A DNA stretch of 64,000 nt from positions 434,001 through 498,000 of the forward strand of contig NC_134026.1 in assembly GCF_964204645.1 (NCBI RefSeq), read 5' to 3'. Of the stretch, positions 22,605 to 35,560 are shown in pieces. Every line of letters begins with the position of its first letter. The first letter of the stretch is position 1. Both the position numbers and the translations under genes were made by a program. The notes under the pieces are model-generated. The model ran no database searches and had not been told where the DNA came from. It saw only the letters and a list, made by a program, of their open reading frames with translations. This DNA is from Tubulanus polymorphus. Lineage: Eukaryota; Nemertea; Palaeonemertea; Tubulaniformes; Tubulanidae.

Positions 22605-23215
22605 GCCGGTGTAATTCGATACAGATTCAAGATGGCGTCTGTACAAGAGGGCGCCACAAAACGATAGCACAAACGTGCGGTACCAGGAGTGCTCCGTCCA
22701 GGTTTCCGGGATCGCCGGAACTGCAAGGTATCGTGGGTATCCTCGATATTATGGTTATCGGAGGCTCACGGGCTGTGAGACGGGTATCCTCGGTATCGTT
22801 GGTATCGTAGGTAACCTGGAGTCTCACAGGCCGTGAGACGGGTATCCTCGGTATCGTTGGTATCGTAGGTAACCTGGAGTCTCACAGGCCGTGAGACGGG
22901 TATCCTCGGTATCGTTGGTATCGTAGGTAACCTGGAGTCTAACAGGCCGTGAGACGGGTATCCTCGGTATCGTTGGTATCGTAGGTAACCTGGAGTCTCA
23001 CAGGCCGTGAGACGGGTATCCTCGGTATCGTTGGTATCGTAGGTAACCTGGAGTCTCACAGGCCGTGACACGGGTATCCTCGGTATCGTTGGTATCGTAG
23101 GTAACCTGGAGTCTCACAGGCCGTGAGACGGGTATCCTCGGTATCGTTGGTATCGTAGGTAACCTGGAGTCTCACAGGCCGTGAGACGGGTATCCTCGGT
23201 ATCTAGGTAATGACA
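22605..23215 (+). repeat. mobile-like element with 58-bp minisatellite
   Basis: A unique head (22605-22770, with CAAGATGGCG, GGGCGCCAC and AGGAGTGCTCCGTCCAGG) is followed by about 7.5 copies of a 58-bp unit from about 22775 to 23212. Each unit carries GGTATCGTAGGTAACCTGGA and CTCACAGGCCGTGAG. A diverged copy lies in opposite orientation at 53257-53812, head included, so this is a dispersed element and not just a local array. Confidence 0.9.
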
Positions 23216-23513
23216 GAGTAAGGATATAATAATTACTATTATGATTATTATTATTATTATAACTACATATATGTGTGAAGTAACACAGAACACTGGCCAG
23301 TCTATATAAGGTACGGGGTACTTGATCGTTTATCAGTGCCGCCAGTGTTTTATCAGTAACTATATAAGCACGTGTACTCTGATTTATCACTCTCTCTCTC
23401 TCTCATCTGGATCCCCAAATAAACTCAACGTATATAATCTACACTCTTGCGTTCAGTCATTTCGTTACATCTGAGCTGGAACCCGGTATCAACATGGATG
23501 ACTCTGACCGGGT
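23216..23513. other. low-complexity spacer
   Basis: Contains an (ATT)n-like stretch near 23232-23262 and (TC)n at 23389-23403. No gene is supported. Confidence 0.7.
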
Positions 23514-23644
23514 TTGATCAGGCAAATCGGGTTCGAATCTGGGACAAATCTGCCTATCAAATATGCAAATCGGGTTCGAATCTGGGACAATCCTGCCTAT
23601 CAAATGCACCTATTAGATGATGAATGCAGCACACCCTGTCACTC

Positions 23645-23706
23645 AGAGGGTATCCCGGGTTCGGAACTCGGTCTATTGACCGAGTTCCGAACCCGGGATA
23701 CCCTCT
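23645..23706. repeat. perfect 29-bp hairpin
   Basis: Arms 23645-23673 and 23678-23706 are exactly complementary with a TATT loop, and TTTTA follows. The arms include CCCGGGTTCGGAACTCGGTC. This is an inverted duplication of the TTCGAACCCGGGA-type motif in the neighbouring 74-bp monomers. Confidence 0.97.
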
Positions 23707-24420
23707 TTTAATATCTAACAGTACCCAGTTCACTCAGAATCAGTACCAATAGACCGGACTCGAGCCCAGGAATCCCCCGTTTATCATATATTCAATATCA
23801 TGGTCACTCAGAATCAGTAAATAGACACCTGTACATCCTCTATTCTGCATCAGGACACTAGTGAACCAATCAGTAATTACATTTAAGATATCAACATTTT
23901 ACCGTACGGTGCTGCCTCTATGCTCATCGTCAGTGGGATTTTTATACACTAACGTTAGTCAACTCTGGCAAGCTAGGGTTACGGAGTATAACTGGACAGC
24001 ACGTCGAGTTGACTTTAGTTAGTGTATGAAAACCCCGCTAACGATGAGTATAGCGGCAGCACCGTACGGTCGAGACAACCCTGTACATCCTTTATTCAGC
24101 ATCAGGACAACTCTGAATCAGTAATTACTAGGTTCGAACCCGGGATGCCCCTGTACATCACCTATTCAGCATCAGGACCACTCTGGATCCGTGTCAGTAA
24201 TTACTGGGTTCGAACCCGGGACGCACCTATACATCCTCTATTCAGCATCAGGATCACGATGAATCAGTACCAGTAATTACTGGGTTCGAACTCGGGACAC
24301 CCCTGTACATCCTCTATACAGCATCAGGAACACTCCGAATCATTATCAGTAATAACTGGGTTTGAACCTGGGACACCCCTCAACATCCTCTATTTCGGCA
24401 TCAGAAGTAATTACCTGTGC
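23707..24420. repeat. outlying composite-repeat unit
   Basis: Degenerate 74-bp monomers surround one palindrome (about 23901-24072) that lacks part of its spacer. Same family as 10885-15420, 8 kb away, with more substitutions. Confidence 0.9.
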
Positions 24421-25737
24421 TACCCATTTTCGGTATTTCACTAATGATGGAATCAGTGTCCACTGCAGATTGATGCTGTTATATGAAATTCTTTAAGACC
24501 GATGGGATCCTAATAATTAAGTAATTAGTCTCATTACTTAATTTAACTTTAAAAGTCGGCGAGTTGCAGTAAAAGGTAGCTCATGCAGGTTTTAATCTGC
24601 TGCCTGCCGTACCACAGACCTTGAATAGCAGACACATCTGAAAGGGATCGGTGTCGAGGTGTGTTTGAAGAGTGAGGTAGTAAGTGACAGTAGCAAAGTC
24701 TAAACGGGCGTCTCAATGGTATGGGTTGGTACTGGAGCATCCTCAGATGGCAGTGCCAGACTGCAGATCGGTACATGCATTAAGGTAACTTTGGAGTAAT
24801 TCAAAGTTGTAAAAAAAAGTCTCTACCACATTGAGAGTCTGGTTTGAAATTCTCATTGAACAATGGAACCTTCCTGTTAAACACGAATCGTAAGGGCAAA
24901 AGTGAAATTGTCGTACATGTAATAACCAGGTTTCATATTATCCAAATCTGGATTGATATAGATATTTTAGCTGGGACAAGCTACAAACAGAATCGTATTA
25001 ATGAGGTTCAACTGTACTCTAATTTCATTTAATTCACTTCCGGAGCAAAAATAATCCATGTACAATAGACTTCTAACTGGAATCAATTAAGACAAGGTGA
25101 TAGTTCTAGTCACCTGTAGACAATAGAACTTCAATGCAATAGTTCAATGTGTTTATGTCTAGGTTGGTGTAAGCTTGGAGAATGATTACTCCAATATGTA
25201 AGTAACTAGACTTGAAATTAGTCGAATGAAACACTCTAATCCGTGTCTTAAGGATTAGAGAGTCTTAATTAAGACTTGATAAGAAATGATTCTAGTTAAG
25301 GGAGTCCACCGTACATTATATGAAGAAAAAGCAACACATATAATTTGTAGCGAACCACTGACCACTAGTGATACTGATGTTAAAACAACTAGTGGTTAGT
25401 AGTTCAATATGTATTGATAAACAATAGTTCAACCAATAATCGAACACCATAAAATCAATGTAAAATAAAATCAATAAGCAAACCAACATCCTCAGAATGA
25501 GATAGAACACAACAACTATCATTTAAAAGAAATGACTATGAACGCAGTCACAAGTACAAAATCTCCACATATACAGCACATACAACTATATTTCAGAAAT
25601 CATTCAGCAAATCAGTAATTAAAAACCCACAATCAGATTCAACAACAAACCAGCCAATCAAACCATCAATTCATATTTATTTTTTAATAGATGTACAATG
25701 TGTATTTACATTCAACCTATACTGAAGCTATCAGCCT
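24421..25737. other. no gene seen
   Basis: AT-rich DNA with short ORFs only. A small imperfect inverted repeat (ACCACTAGTG ... CTAGTGGTTAG) lies near 25362-25400. Confidence 0.6.
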
Positions 25738-26110
25738 CAGAGAAATTGGTCGGCATCTCTGGAACCACGATAACTCGCGGTAACAAACACTGAAAGTCCC
25801 GATTTGACGGAGAAATTGGTCGGCATCTCTGGAACCACGATAACTCGCGGTAACAAACACTGAAAGTCCCGATTTGACGGAGAAATTGGTCGGCATCTCT
25901 GGAACTACGATAACTCGCGGAAACAAACACTGAAAGTCCCGATTTGACGGAGAAATTGGTCGGCATCTCTGGAACTACGATAACTCGCGATAACAAACAC
26001 TGAAAGTCCCGATTTGACGGAGAAATTGGTCGGCATCTCTGGAACTACGATAACTCGCGGTAACAAACACTGAAAGTCCCGAATTAACGGGGAAATTGGT
26101 TGGCATCTCT
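25738..26110. repeat. 70-bp tandem array
   Basis: Five and a half units of exactly 70 bp, starting at 25741, 25811, 25881, 25951 and 26021 with AGAAATTGGTCGGCATCTCT. Unit identity is very high and the last unit is diverged. Because 70 is not a multiple of three, the same peptide appears in turn in all three minus-strand frames, which argues against coding. Confidence 0.97.
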
Positions 26111-27799
26111 GATTTGATCTTTGCCTATCGTCTGATATTCTACAGCCAACCACAAGCTCAATACATGTACTACAATGTGAAAACACAAAATATGAATAAT
26201 GATATCATTTTTGAGACTTCTTCAAAATAAATTTCAATTATACCTGCTTTTTAGTAGATCCAGACACATGACTCTTAGGTTTTTCATGAGGAAATTGATA
26301 TGCATCATCGGTATCGTTTCCATCTTGATATCTGGTATTGTGTGACGAATAACTCAATACTAACTACAACAACAATGTACTAAATAAACTATGATTTTCA
26401 TTCATAAGACTCTTCATAAAAACAAAATTCATCTACTTTCAATTTTACCTGATTTATAGTCAATTCAGATTCATGACTCGGACCTTGAGGAATTTGCTCA
26501 ATTCTTCCTGAACACTGATGTTTTCCTTTCCTCTGGTTTTGAGCATCTCTTACAACAACAGTCCACTAGCTACAACAAAAATACATAAAAGTAACCAGTT
26601 TCATTGAGTCGACTGTTCCTGCAAAGAAATTCATAAGTTCAATTTTACCTGATTCATAGTCAATTTAGACACATGACTAAGAAGAGAAATTGCTCAGAAC
26701 TTCAGTAACTTTTCGTATCTTCTTGAACTTTCTGTTTGATGTGGAGATTCCCCAGAGTACTTCGATTTCTGCGTACAAACACTGAAAGAAGTCTCGAATT
26801 GACGGAGAAATTTTTTATAGCATCATTCTCTGATCTGATCTTTTCCTGTCGTATGATATTTTACGGCCAACCACAAGCTTAATACTACAATGAAAAAAAC
26901 ACAAAATATGAATAATGATATCATTTTTGAGACTCTTCTTCAAAATGAATTTCAATTATACCTGCTTTATAGTCAATTCAGATTCATGACTCGGACCTTG
27001 AGGAATTTGCTCAACACTTCCTGAACTCTGATGTTTCCTTTCCTCTGGTTTTGAGCGTCTCTAACAACAACAGTCCACTGGCTACAACGAAAGTACATAA
27101 ATAAACGTAACCATCTTCTTTAAGTCGACTGTTCCTGCAAAGAAGTTCATATCAAGTATAATTTTACCCGATTCATAGTCAATTCAGACTCGAGACACCT
27201 TGAATATTTCTCAACGACAACTGGAACAATCCTGAATGTTTCCCGTCAATCGTTTGGTATTTTGTACTTGCCGACCAAACCAATACAGGCTACAACAGGG
27301 AAATATGAAATACACGTAATACTAACTTACCGTCCTAGTTGAGAACATTCTTATCTACAATTCATAGCAATTTATACTATACCTGATTTATATTCTTTAC
27401 TTATTGAACTTTCTAAGAACCTCAGGAACTTTCAGTATCATCTTGAACTTTCTGTTTGGGGCGTGGAGATTCCTCAGTAGAGTACCTCAGATTTCTACTG
27501 ACAACAGACACCAATCCAACACTTCTCTTTCCGGTACTTTCATCTTTCTCTTTCCTCTCGTTTTACAAATTGATATTTAATTATTTGACATTTTTACCAT
27601 CATAAAATTGATATTATGTTTTTCTTTACATCATCGTTATTAGAGATCTTACAAATAATACGTTTCTTAATTTCAAACTCACAGCTGTTTGTAAATTATT
27701 TCCACACACAAAGATGGCATGCTGCATGCTGATCAATTTGCTAACCATGCGCATGGACCCGCGGGTGTGCCAGTGCTGTTTAGTGCAATTGATGCATCG
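26111..27799. repeat. locally duplicated, non-coding tract
   Basis: A block of about 150 bp around TAGTCAATTCAGATTCATGA and CTCGGACCTTGAGGAATTTG occurs at 26455-26600 and again at 26965-27100, with a weaker relative near 27175. TGATATCATTTTTGAGAC lies in both flanks (26200, 26920). Runs resembling minus-strand acceptors recur, but no continuous coding sequence is found. Confidence 0.7.
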
Positions 27800-27960
27800 G
27801 TGCAAGTGCAAATTGAGACGTCAAGTGCAAATTGAGATGTCAAGTGCAAATTGGGACGTCAAGTGCATAGTGAGACGTCAAGTGCAGAGTGAGACGTCAA
27901 GTGCAGAGTGAGACGTCAAGTGCAAAGTGGGACGTCAAGTGCAATGTGAGACGTCAATTG
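27800..27960. repeat. 19-bp minisatellite
   Basis: About eight copies of GAGACGTCAAGTGCAAATT and variants. Each contains GACGTC, a half-palindromic CRE-like hexamer. Confidence 0.93.
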
Positions 27961-28851
27961 TTTTCACCAGTGTTTACAATGATCGACCATCTTTCTGAAG
28001 ATGTTTAAAGCAATTTGAATTCTAACAGTTTTTTTACACTGTCAGCTCTCAGACTTAGAAACTGGTTTACCTCATCATCAGAGTTTAGACGCTGACAATT
28101 TTATCACTCCTTAAGTGGAGTAATACAATCAAGTCACTAACAATTCACTTTATGTCAATATTTAATTGTCAATTCAAGAAGGGGAAGGAGGGGAAGGCAT
28201 CAAACCCCAATATCACCCCAGCCTTAAGTCACTTACAAATCAGTTTATGTCACAATTAACTTGACAATTCAAGGGGGAAGGGAGGGATCACTAAATCTAT
28301 ATTTTAACACTGAAGTGTTTTGTAACACTTAACTTTCATCACCACCAATTGATTTAGCAGTAATTCACCATCAGTGTTTTGTAAAATAATGTGTAATTTG
28401 ATAATGTAATTATGTAATAGTTCATGATGTAATAATGTTTAATGGAATACTTTTTATTGTAATAATGTTTAATGCAATAATTCAAGAAGTCCAGGGAAGG
28501 AGGTAAGAATTAACACCCAGCAGCAAGCAGCAGTATTAAAGGAGGCCATCAGTGTTGTAACACACTGACAATTCAGTTTGTTTGTCACGTTTCTACATGA
28601 CAATTGAAGAAGGAAGGAGGAGACTCCTGCACTCAATACCACCCCAAAACAGAGTGTATTAATTAACACCCAGCAGCAAGCAGCAGTATTAAAGGAGGTC
28701 ATCAGTCTTGTAACACACTGACAATTCAGTTTGTTTGTCACGTTTCTACATGACAGTTGAAGAAGGAAGGAGGAGACTCCTGCACTCAATATTACCCCAA
28801 AACAGAGTGTATCAATTAACACCCAGCAGCAAGCAGCAGTATTAAAGGAGG

Positions 28852-30455
28852 CCAATAAGGACGATTAGGAAACATAATCAGTCCCAATTCACCGACATAT
28901 ATTACAATATATACAATGTACCAACACCAGCGACATTTCAAAGATTCAACCACCACAAAGCTATCGATGGATAGCTGTTTTGAATATTCATATATTCAAA
29001 ATGTAAAGTCGCAATAAGGACGATTAGGAAACATAATCAGTCCCAATTCACCGACATATATTACAATATATACAATGTACCAACACCAGCGAAATTTCAA
29101 AGATTCAACCACCACAAAGCTATCGATGGATAGCTGCTTTGAATATTTATACATTTAAAACGTAAAGTCGCAATAAGGATGATCAGGAAACATGATCAAT
29201 CCCAATTCACCGGCATATATTACAATATATACACAGAACCAACACCAGCGACATTTCAATGATTCAACCACCACAAAGCTATCGATGGATAGCTGTTTTG
29301 AATATTTATACATTTAAAACGTTAAGTCGCAATAAGGACGATCACAAAACATGATCAATCCCATTTCACCGACATATATTACAATATATACACAGAACCA
29401 ACACCAGCGACATTTCAATGATTCAACCACCACAAAGCTATCGATGGATAGCTGTTTTGAATATTTATACATTTAAAACGTTAAGTCGCAATAAGGACAA
29501 TCACAAAACATGATCAATCCCATTTCACCGACATATATTACAATATATACAATGTACCAACACCAGCGACATTTCAAAGATTCAACCACCACAAAGCTAT
29601 CGATGGATAGCTGTTTTGAATATTCATATATTCAAAATGTAAAGTCGCAATAAGGACGATTAGGAAACATAATCAGTCCCAATTCACCGACATATATTAC
29701 AATATATACAATGTACCAACACCAGCAACATTTCAAAGATTCAACCACCACAAAGCTATCGATGGATAGCTGCTTTGAATGTTTATACATTTAAAACGTA
29801 AAGTCGCAATAAGGACAATCACAAAACATGATCAATCCCATTTCACCGACATATATTACAATATATACACAGAACCAACACCAGCGACATTTCAAAGATT
29901 CAACCACCACAAAGCTATCGATGGATAGCTGTTTTGAATATTTATACATTTAAAACGTTAAGTCGCGATAAGGACGATCACAAAACATGATCAATCCCAA
30001 TTCACCGACATATATTACAATATATACACAGAACCAACACCAGCGACATTTCAATGATTCAACCACCACAAAGCTATCGATGGATAGCTGCTTTGAATAT
30101 TTATACATTTAAAACGTAAAGTCGCAATAAGGACAATCAGAAAACATGATCAATCCCATTTCACCGACATATATTATGATATATACAATGTTCCAACACC
30201 AGCGACATTTCAAAGATTCAACCACCACAAAGCTATCGATGGATAGCTGTTTTGAATATTCATATATTCAAAATGTAAAGTCGCAATAAGGACGATCAGG
30301 AAACATGATCAATCCCAATTCACCGACATATATTACAATATATACAATGTACCAACACCAGCGACATTTCAATGATTCAACCACCACAAAGCTATCGATG
30401 GATAGCTGCTTTGAATATTTATACAATTAAAACGTTAAGTCGCAATAAGGATGAT
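28852..30455. repeat. satellite B array 1 (159 bp)
   Basis: Ten units of 159-160 bp. Each contains CAATAAGGACGATCAGGAAA, ACCGACATATATTACAATAT and the palindrome AGCTATCGATGGATAGCT. Two subtypes alternate (ACAATGTACCAAC versus ACACAGAACCAAC). Confidence 0.97.
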
Positions 30456-31660
30456 CAGGTAGCAAAACTCGCCAACACTCAATATCACCCCATAACAGAG
30501 TGTATTAACACCCAGCAGCAAGCAGCAGTATTTAAGGAGGTCATCAGTGTTGTAACACACTGACAATTCAGTTTGTTTGTCACGTTTCTACATGACAGTT
30601 GAAGAAGGAAGGAGGAGACTCCTGAACTCAATATCACCCCATAACAGAGTGTATTAACACCCAGCAGCAAGCAGCAGTATTTAAGGAGGTCATCAGTGTT
30701 GTAACACACTGACAATTCAGTTTGTTTGTCACGTTTCTACATGACAGTTGAAGAAGGAAGGAGGAGACTCCTGAACTCAATATCACCCCATAACAGAGTG
30801 TATTAACACCCAGCAGCAAGCAGCAGTATTAAAGGAGGTCATCAGTGTTGTAACACACTGACAATTCAGTTTGCTTGTCACGTTTCTACATGACAATTGA
30901 AGAAGGAAGGAGGAGACTCCTGCACTCAATATCACCCCAAAACAGAGTGTATTAATTAACACCCAGCAGCAAGCAGCAGTATTAAAGGAGGCCATCAGTG
31001 TTGTAACACACTGACAATTCAGTTTGTTTGTCACGTTTCTACATGACAATTGAAGAAGGAAGGAGGAGACTCCTGCACTCAATATCACCCCAAAACAGAG
31101 TGTATTAATTAACACGCAGCAGCAAGCAGCAGTATTAAAGGAGGCCATCAGTGTTGTAACACACTGACAATTCAGTTTGTTTGTCACGTTTCTACATGAC
31201 AGTTGAAGAAGGAAGGAGGAGACTCCTGAACTTAATATCACCCCAATACAGAGCCAGCAGCAGTATTTAAGGAGGATGATTCATGATGTTATAATGTTTA
31301 ATGTAATAATTCTTATTGTAATAATGTTAAATGTAATAATTCAAGAAGTTCAGGGAAGAAGGCAAGAATTAACACCCAGCAGCAAGCAGCAGTATTAAAG
31401 GAGGTCATCAGTGTTGTAACGCACGGACAATTCAGTTCATTTGTCACGTTTCTACATGACAGTTGAAGAAGGAAGGAGGAGACTCCTGAACTCAATATCA
31501 CCCCAAAACAGAGTGTATCAATTAACACCCAGCAGCAAGCAGCAGTATTAAAGGAGGTCATCAGTGTTGTAACACACTGACAAATCAGTTTGTTTGTCAC
31601 GTTTCTATATGACACTTAACAACTTTCAGGTGCAAGGAACCAAAGTGAAGCTATCAAACA

Positions 31661-32640
31661 ATAGCATCTTTGAGTATAACACTTTTAAAATCCGTAATGT
31701 GATAATAATTTGCTGATACAGTATACACAGAGAACCAACACCAGCATTATTTCAATGATTCAACCACCACAAAGCTATCAATGGATAACTGTTTTGAATA
31801 TTTATACATTTAAAACGTAAAGTCGCAATAAGGACAATCACAAAACATGATCAATCCCATTTCACCGACATATATTACAATATATATACAGTACCAACAC
31901 CAATGACATTTCAAAGATTCAACCACCACAAAGCTATCGATGGATAGCTGTTTTGAATATTTATACATTTAAAACGTAAAGTCGCAATAAGGAAAATCAC
32001 AAAACATGATCAATCCCATTTCACAGACATATATTATTATATATACAATGTACCAACACCAGCGACATTTCAAAGATTCAACCACCACAAAGCTATCGAT
32101 GGATTGCTGCTTTGAATATTTATACATTTAAAACGTAAAGTCGCAATAAGGACAATCACAAAACATAATCAATCCCATTTCACCGACATATATTACAATA
32201 TATACACAGAACCAACACCAGCGACATTTCAATGATTCAACCACCACAAAGCTATCGATGGATAGCTGCTTTGAATATTTATACATTTAAAACGTAAAGT
32301 CGCAATAAGGACGATCAGGAAACATGATCAATCCCATTTCACCGACATATATTACAATATATACAATGTACCAACACCAGCGACATTTCAATGATTCAAC
32401 CACCACAAAGCTATCGATAGATAGCTGTTTTGAATATTTATACATTTAAAACGTTAAGTCGCAATAAGGATGATCAGGAAACATAATCAATCCCAAATCA
32501 CCGACATATATTACAATATATACAATGTATCAACACCAGCGACATTTCAAAGATTCAACCACCACAAAGCTATCGATGGATAGCTGTTTTGAATATTTAT
32601 ACATTTAAAACGTTAAGTCGCAATAAGGATGATCAGGGAG
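31661..32640. repeat. satellite B array 2
   Basis: About six units of the same 159-bp family. The first is degenerate. The right junction into satellite A (GGATGATCAGG then GCAAAA, CGCCAACACTC) is the same as at 30446-30485, so the B-to-A boundary was copied as a unit. Confidence 0.95.
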
Positions 32641-34440
32641 CAAAAATCGCCAACACTCAATATCACCCCATAACAGAGTGTATTAACACCCAGCAGCAAG
32701 CAGCAGTATTTAAGGAGGTCATCAGTGTTGTACCACACTGAAAATTCAGTTTGTTAGTCACGTTTCTACATGACAATTGAAGCAGGAGGGAGGAGACTCC
32801 TGCACTCAATATCACCCCAAAACAGAGTGTATCAATTAACACCCAGCAGCAAGCAGCAGTATTTAAGGAGGCCATCAGTGTTGTAACACACTGAAATTCA
32901 GTTTGTTAGTCACGTTTCTACATGACAATTGAAGCAGGAAGGAGGAGACTCCTGCACTCAATATCACCCCAAAACAGAGTGTATTAATTAACACCCAGCA
33001 GCAAGCAGCAGTATTAAAGGAGGTCATCAGTGTTGTAACACACTGACAATTCAGTTTGTTAGTCACGTTTCTACATGACAATTGAAGCAGGAAGGAGGAG
33101 ACTCCTGCACTCAATATCACCCCAAAACAGAGTGTATTAATTAACACGCAGCAGCAAGCAGCAGTATTAAAGGAGGCCATCAGTGTTGTAACACACTGAC
33201 AATTCAGTTTGTTTGTCACGTTTCTACATGACAGTTGAAGAAGGAAGGAGGAGACTCCTGAACTTAATATCACCCCAATACAGAGCCAGCAGCAGTATTT
33301 AAGGAGGATGATTCATGATGTTATAATGTTTAATGTAATAATTCTTATTGTAATAATGTTAAATGTAATAATTCAAGAAGTTCAGGGAAGAAGGCAAGAA
33401 TTAACACCCAGCAGCAAGCAGCAGTATTAAAGGAGGTCATCAGTGTTGTAACGCACGGACAATTCAGTTCATTTGTCACGTTTCTACATGACAGTTGAAG
33501 CAGGAAGGAGGAGACTCCTGAACTCAATATCACCCCAAAACAGAGCCAGCAGCAAGCAGCAGTATTTAAGGAGGATGATTCATGATGTTATAATGTTTAA
33601 TGTAATAATTCTTATTGTAATAATGTTTAATGTAATAATTCAAGAAGTTCATGGAAGGTGGTAAGAATTAACACCCAGCAGCAAGCAGCAGTATTAAAGG
33701 AGGTCATCAGTGTTTAATGCACTGACAATTCAGTTCGTTTGTCACGTTTCTACATGACAGTTGAAGAAGGAAGGAGGAGACTCCTGAACTCAATATCACC
33801 CCAAAACAGAGCCAGCAGCAAGCAGCAGTATTTAAGGAGGATGATTCATGATGTTATAATGTTTAATGTAATAATTCTTATTGTAATAATGTTTAATGTA
33901 ATAATTAGAGAAGTTCAGGGAAGAAGGCAAGAATTAACACGCTGCAGCAAGCAGCAGTATTAAAGGAGGTCATCAGTGTTGTAACACACTGACAATTCAG
34001 TTTGTTAGTCACGTTTCTACATGACAGCTGAAGAAGGAAGGAGGAGACTCCTGCACTCAATATCACCCCTGAACAGAGTGCATTAATTAACACCCAGCAC
34101 CAAGCAGCAGTATTAAAGGAGGTCATCAGTGTTGTAACACACTGACAATTCAGTTTGTTAGTCACGTTTCTACATGACAGTTGAAGCAGGAAGGAGGAGA
34201 CTCCTGAACTCAATATTACCCCAAAACAGAGTGTATTAATTAACACCCAGCAGCAAGCAGCAGTATTTAAGGAGGTCATCAGTGTTGTAACGCACTGACA
34301 ATTCAGTTCGTTTGTCACGTTTCTACATGACAATTGAAGAAGGAAGGAGGAGACTCCTGCACTCAATACCACCCCAAAACAGAGTGTATCAATTAACACC
34401 CAGCACCAAGCAGCAGTATTAAAGGAGGTCATCAGTTATA

Positions 34441-35560
34441 AATTAGCAGTGAATTACCCACAGTGTTTTTGTAGCACTTTACTTTCATCACCACCGATTG
34501 ATTTAGCAGTAATTTACACAGTGTTTTGTAACACTTAACTTTCATCACGACCAGTAATTGATCCATAGTTTGAAATTGCTCATTGATTGCAGCGCATTTC
34601 AAACTTTTCTATTGAGGAAACCACAGCAAAAAACTAAATGTATATAAAAAAGGAGTGTCTTATTTAATTGTTGATGAGAGAGGAGAGAGAGGAGGCATGT
34701 ACACCTAACACAACGTTTAAAACTCAATATCACAACCAAAACAAGAGTTGAATGATAGCAAGCATCAGCAACATGAAGTTTTCAAATAAGGAAGTAATCA
34801 GTATTGTAAGTCACATCTATTTGACAATTCAAGAAGGCAAGGGAAGGAGAAGAGTCTCCAAAAATTCAATATCACCCCTTAAACAGAGTGGAATGAGCAA
34901 CATGCAGTAGCAAACAACAGTATTTGCCGTAGTAGCAAACAACAGTATTTGCCGTTTTTAAAGGAGAAGAAAGGAGTATCTTCTGTATTTGATACTCGTT
35001 TGATGTCATAGCAAGGCCATTACCTGGAGTTATAGAGAACAAAAGGAGAAGCCATGCCACCACAAGATTTTAATTGTCTATGATTTTGATATTTTATATA
35101 AAAATGGCACGATATATCACCTCGTAGCAGAGGAAGGAGGTAGAACAAACCGCAAGATCAGTACATCTATCAATGTTTCATTACATTTATCATTGTTTCA
35201 AGACACCAACTTTCAGTGTTTTGTAACACTTAACTTTCATTACTACCAATTGATTTAGCAGTAATTCATCCACAGTGTTTTGTAACTCTTAACTTTCAGA
35301 TTTGTGTCTTACTTTTTTCGTGATGAGAGAGGAGAGAGGAGTCTTGTAGGAAATGTAGCGATACACCCAACAAAGCTTTTTTTGCAAATGCAAATCAGTT
35401 TATTCTAGACTATGGACATTTGTTGCTGGAGGAGACAAACTGTATTCCAATCGAAACCCTTTTAGCTTTTTCTTAAGAGAGATTGAACCCACAAGACGTC
35501 TGGCAAAGGCTTCAAACATTATGATAACTGTTCGCGTAGAGCCAATGATAAAACCAGCAT
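34441..35560. other. degenerate satellite edge, no gene
   Basis: Weak relatives of satellite A (AATATCACCCCTTAAACAGA near 34868) and a direct repeat GTAGCAAACAACAGTATTTG at 34907 and 34931. CTTAACTTTCATCACCACC recurs at 28327, 34481 and 34526. No coding sequence is supported. Confidence 0.65.

Larger units (their letters stand above)
28470..34440. repeat. satellite A (153 bp) interleaved with satellite B
   Basis: Satellite A blocks occupy 28470-28850, 30456-31660 and 32641-34440. The unit is 153 bp (149 where TAAT is deleted) and holds CAGCAGCAAGCAGCAG, GTTTGTCACGTTTCTACATG and AAGGAAGGAGGAGACTCCTG. Since 153 is a multiple of three, minus-strand ORFs of up to 175 codons arise with a 51-residue hydrophobic, Cys-rich period. 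The tract 30950-31610 is repeated nearly unchanged at 32960-33530, a higher-order duplication. Confidence 0.96.

Noticed and set aside
28470-34432. Many minus-strand ORFs of 60-175 codons
   Set aside because: They are products of a 153-bp satellite period divisible by three. Listed as a finding to test, not as genes.
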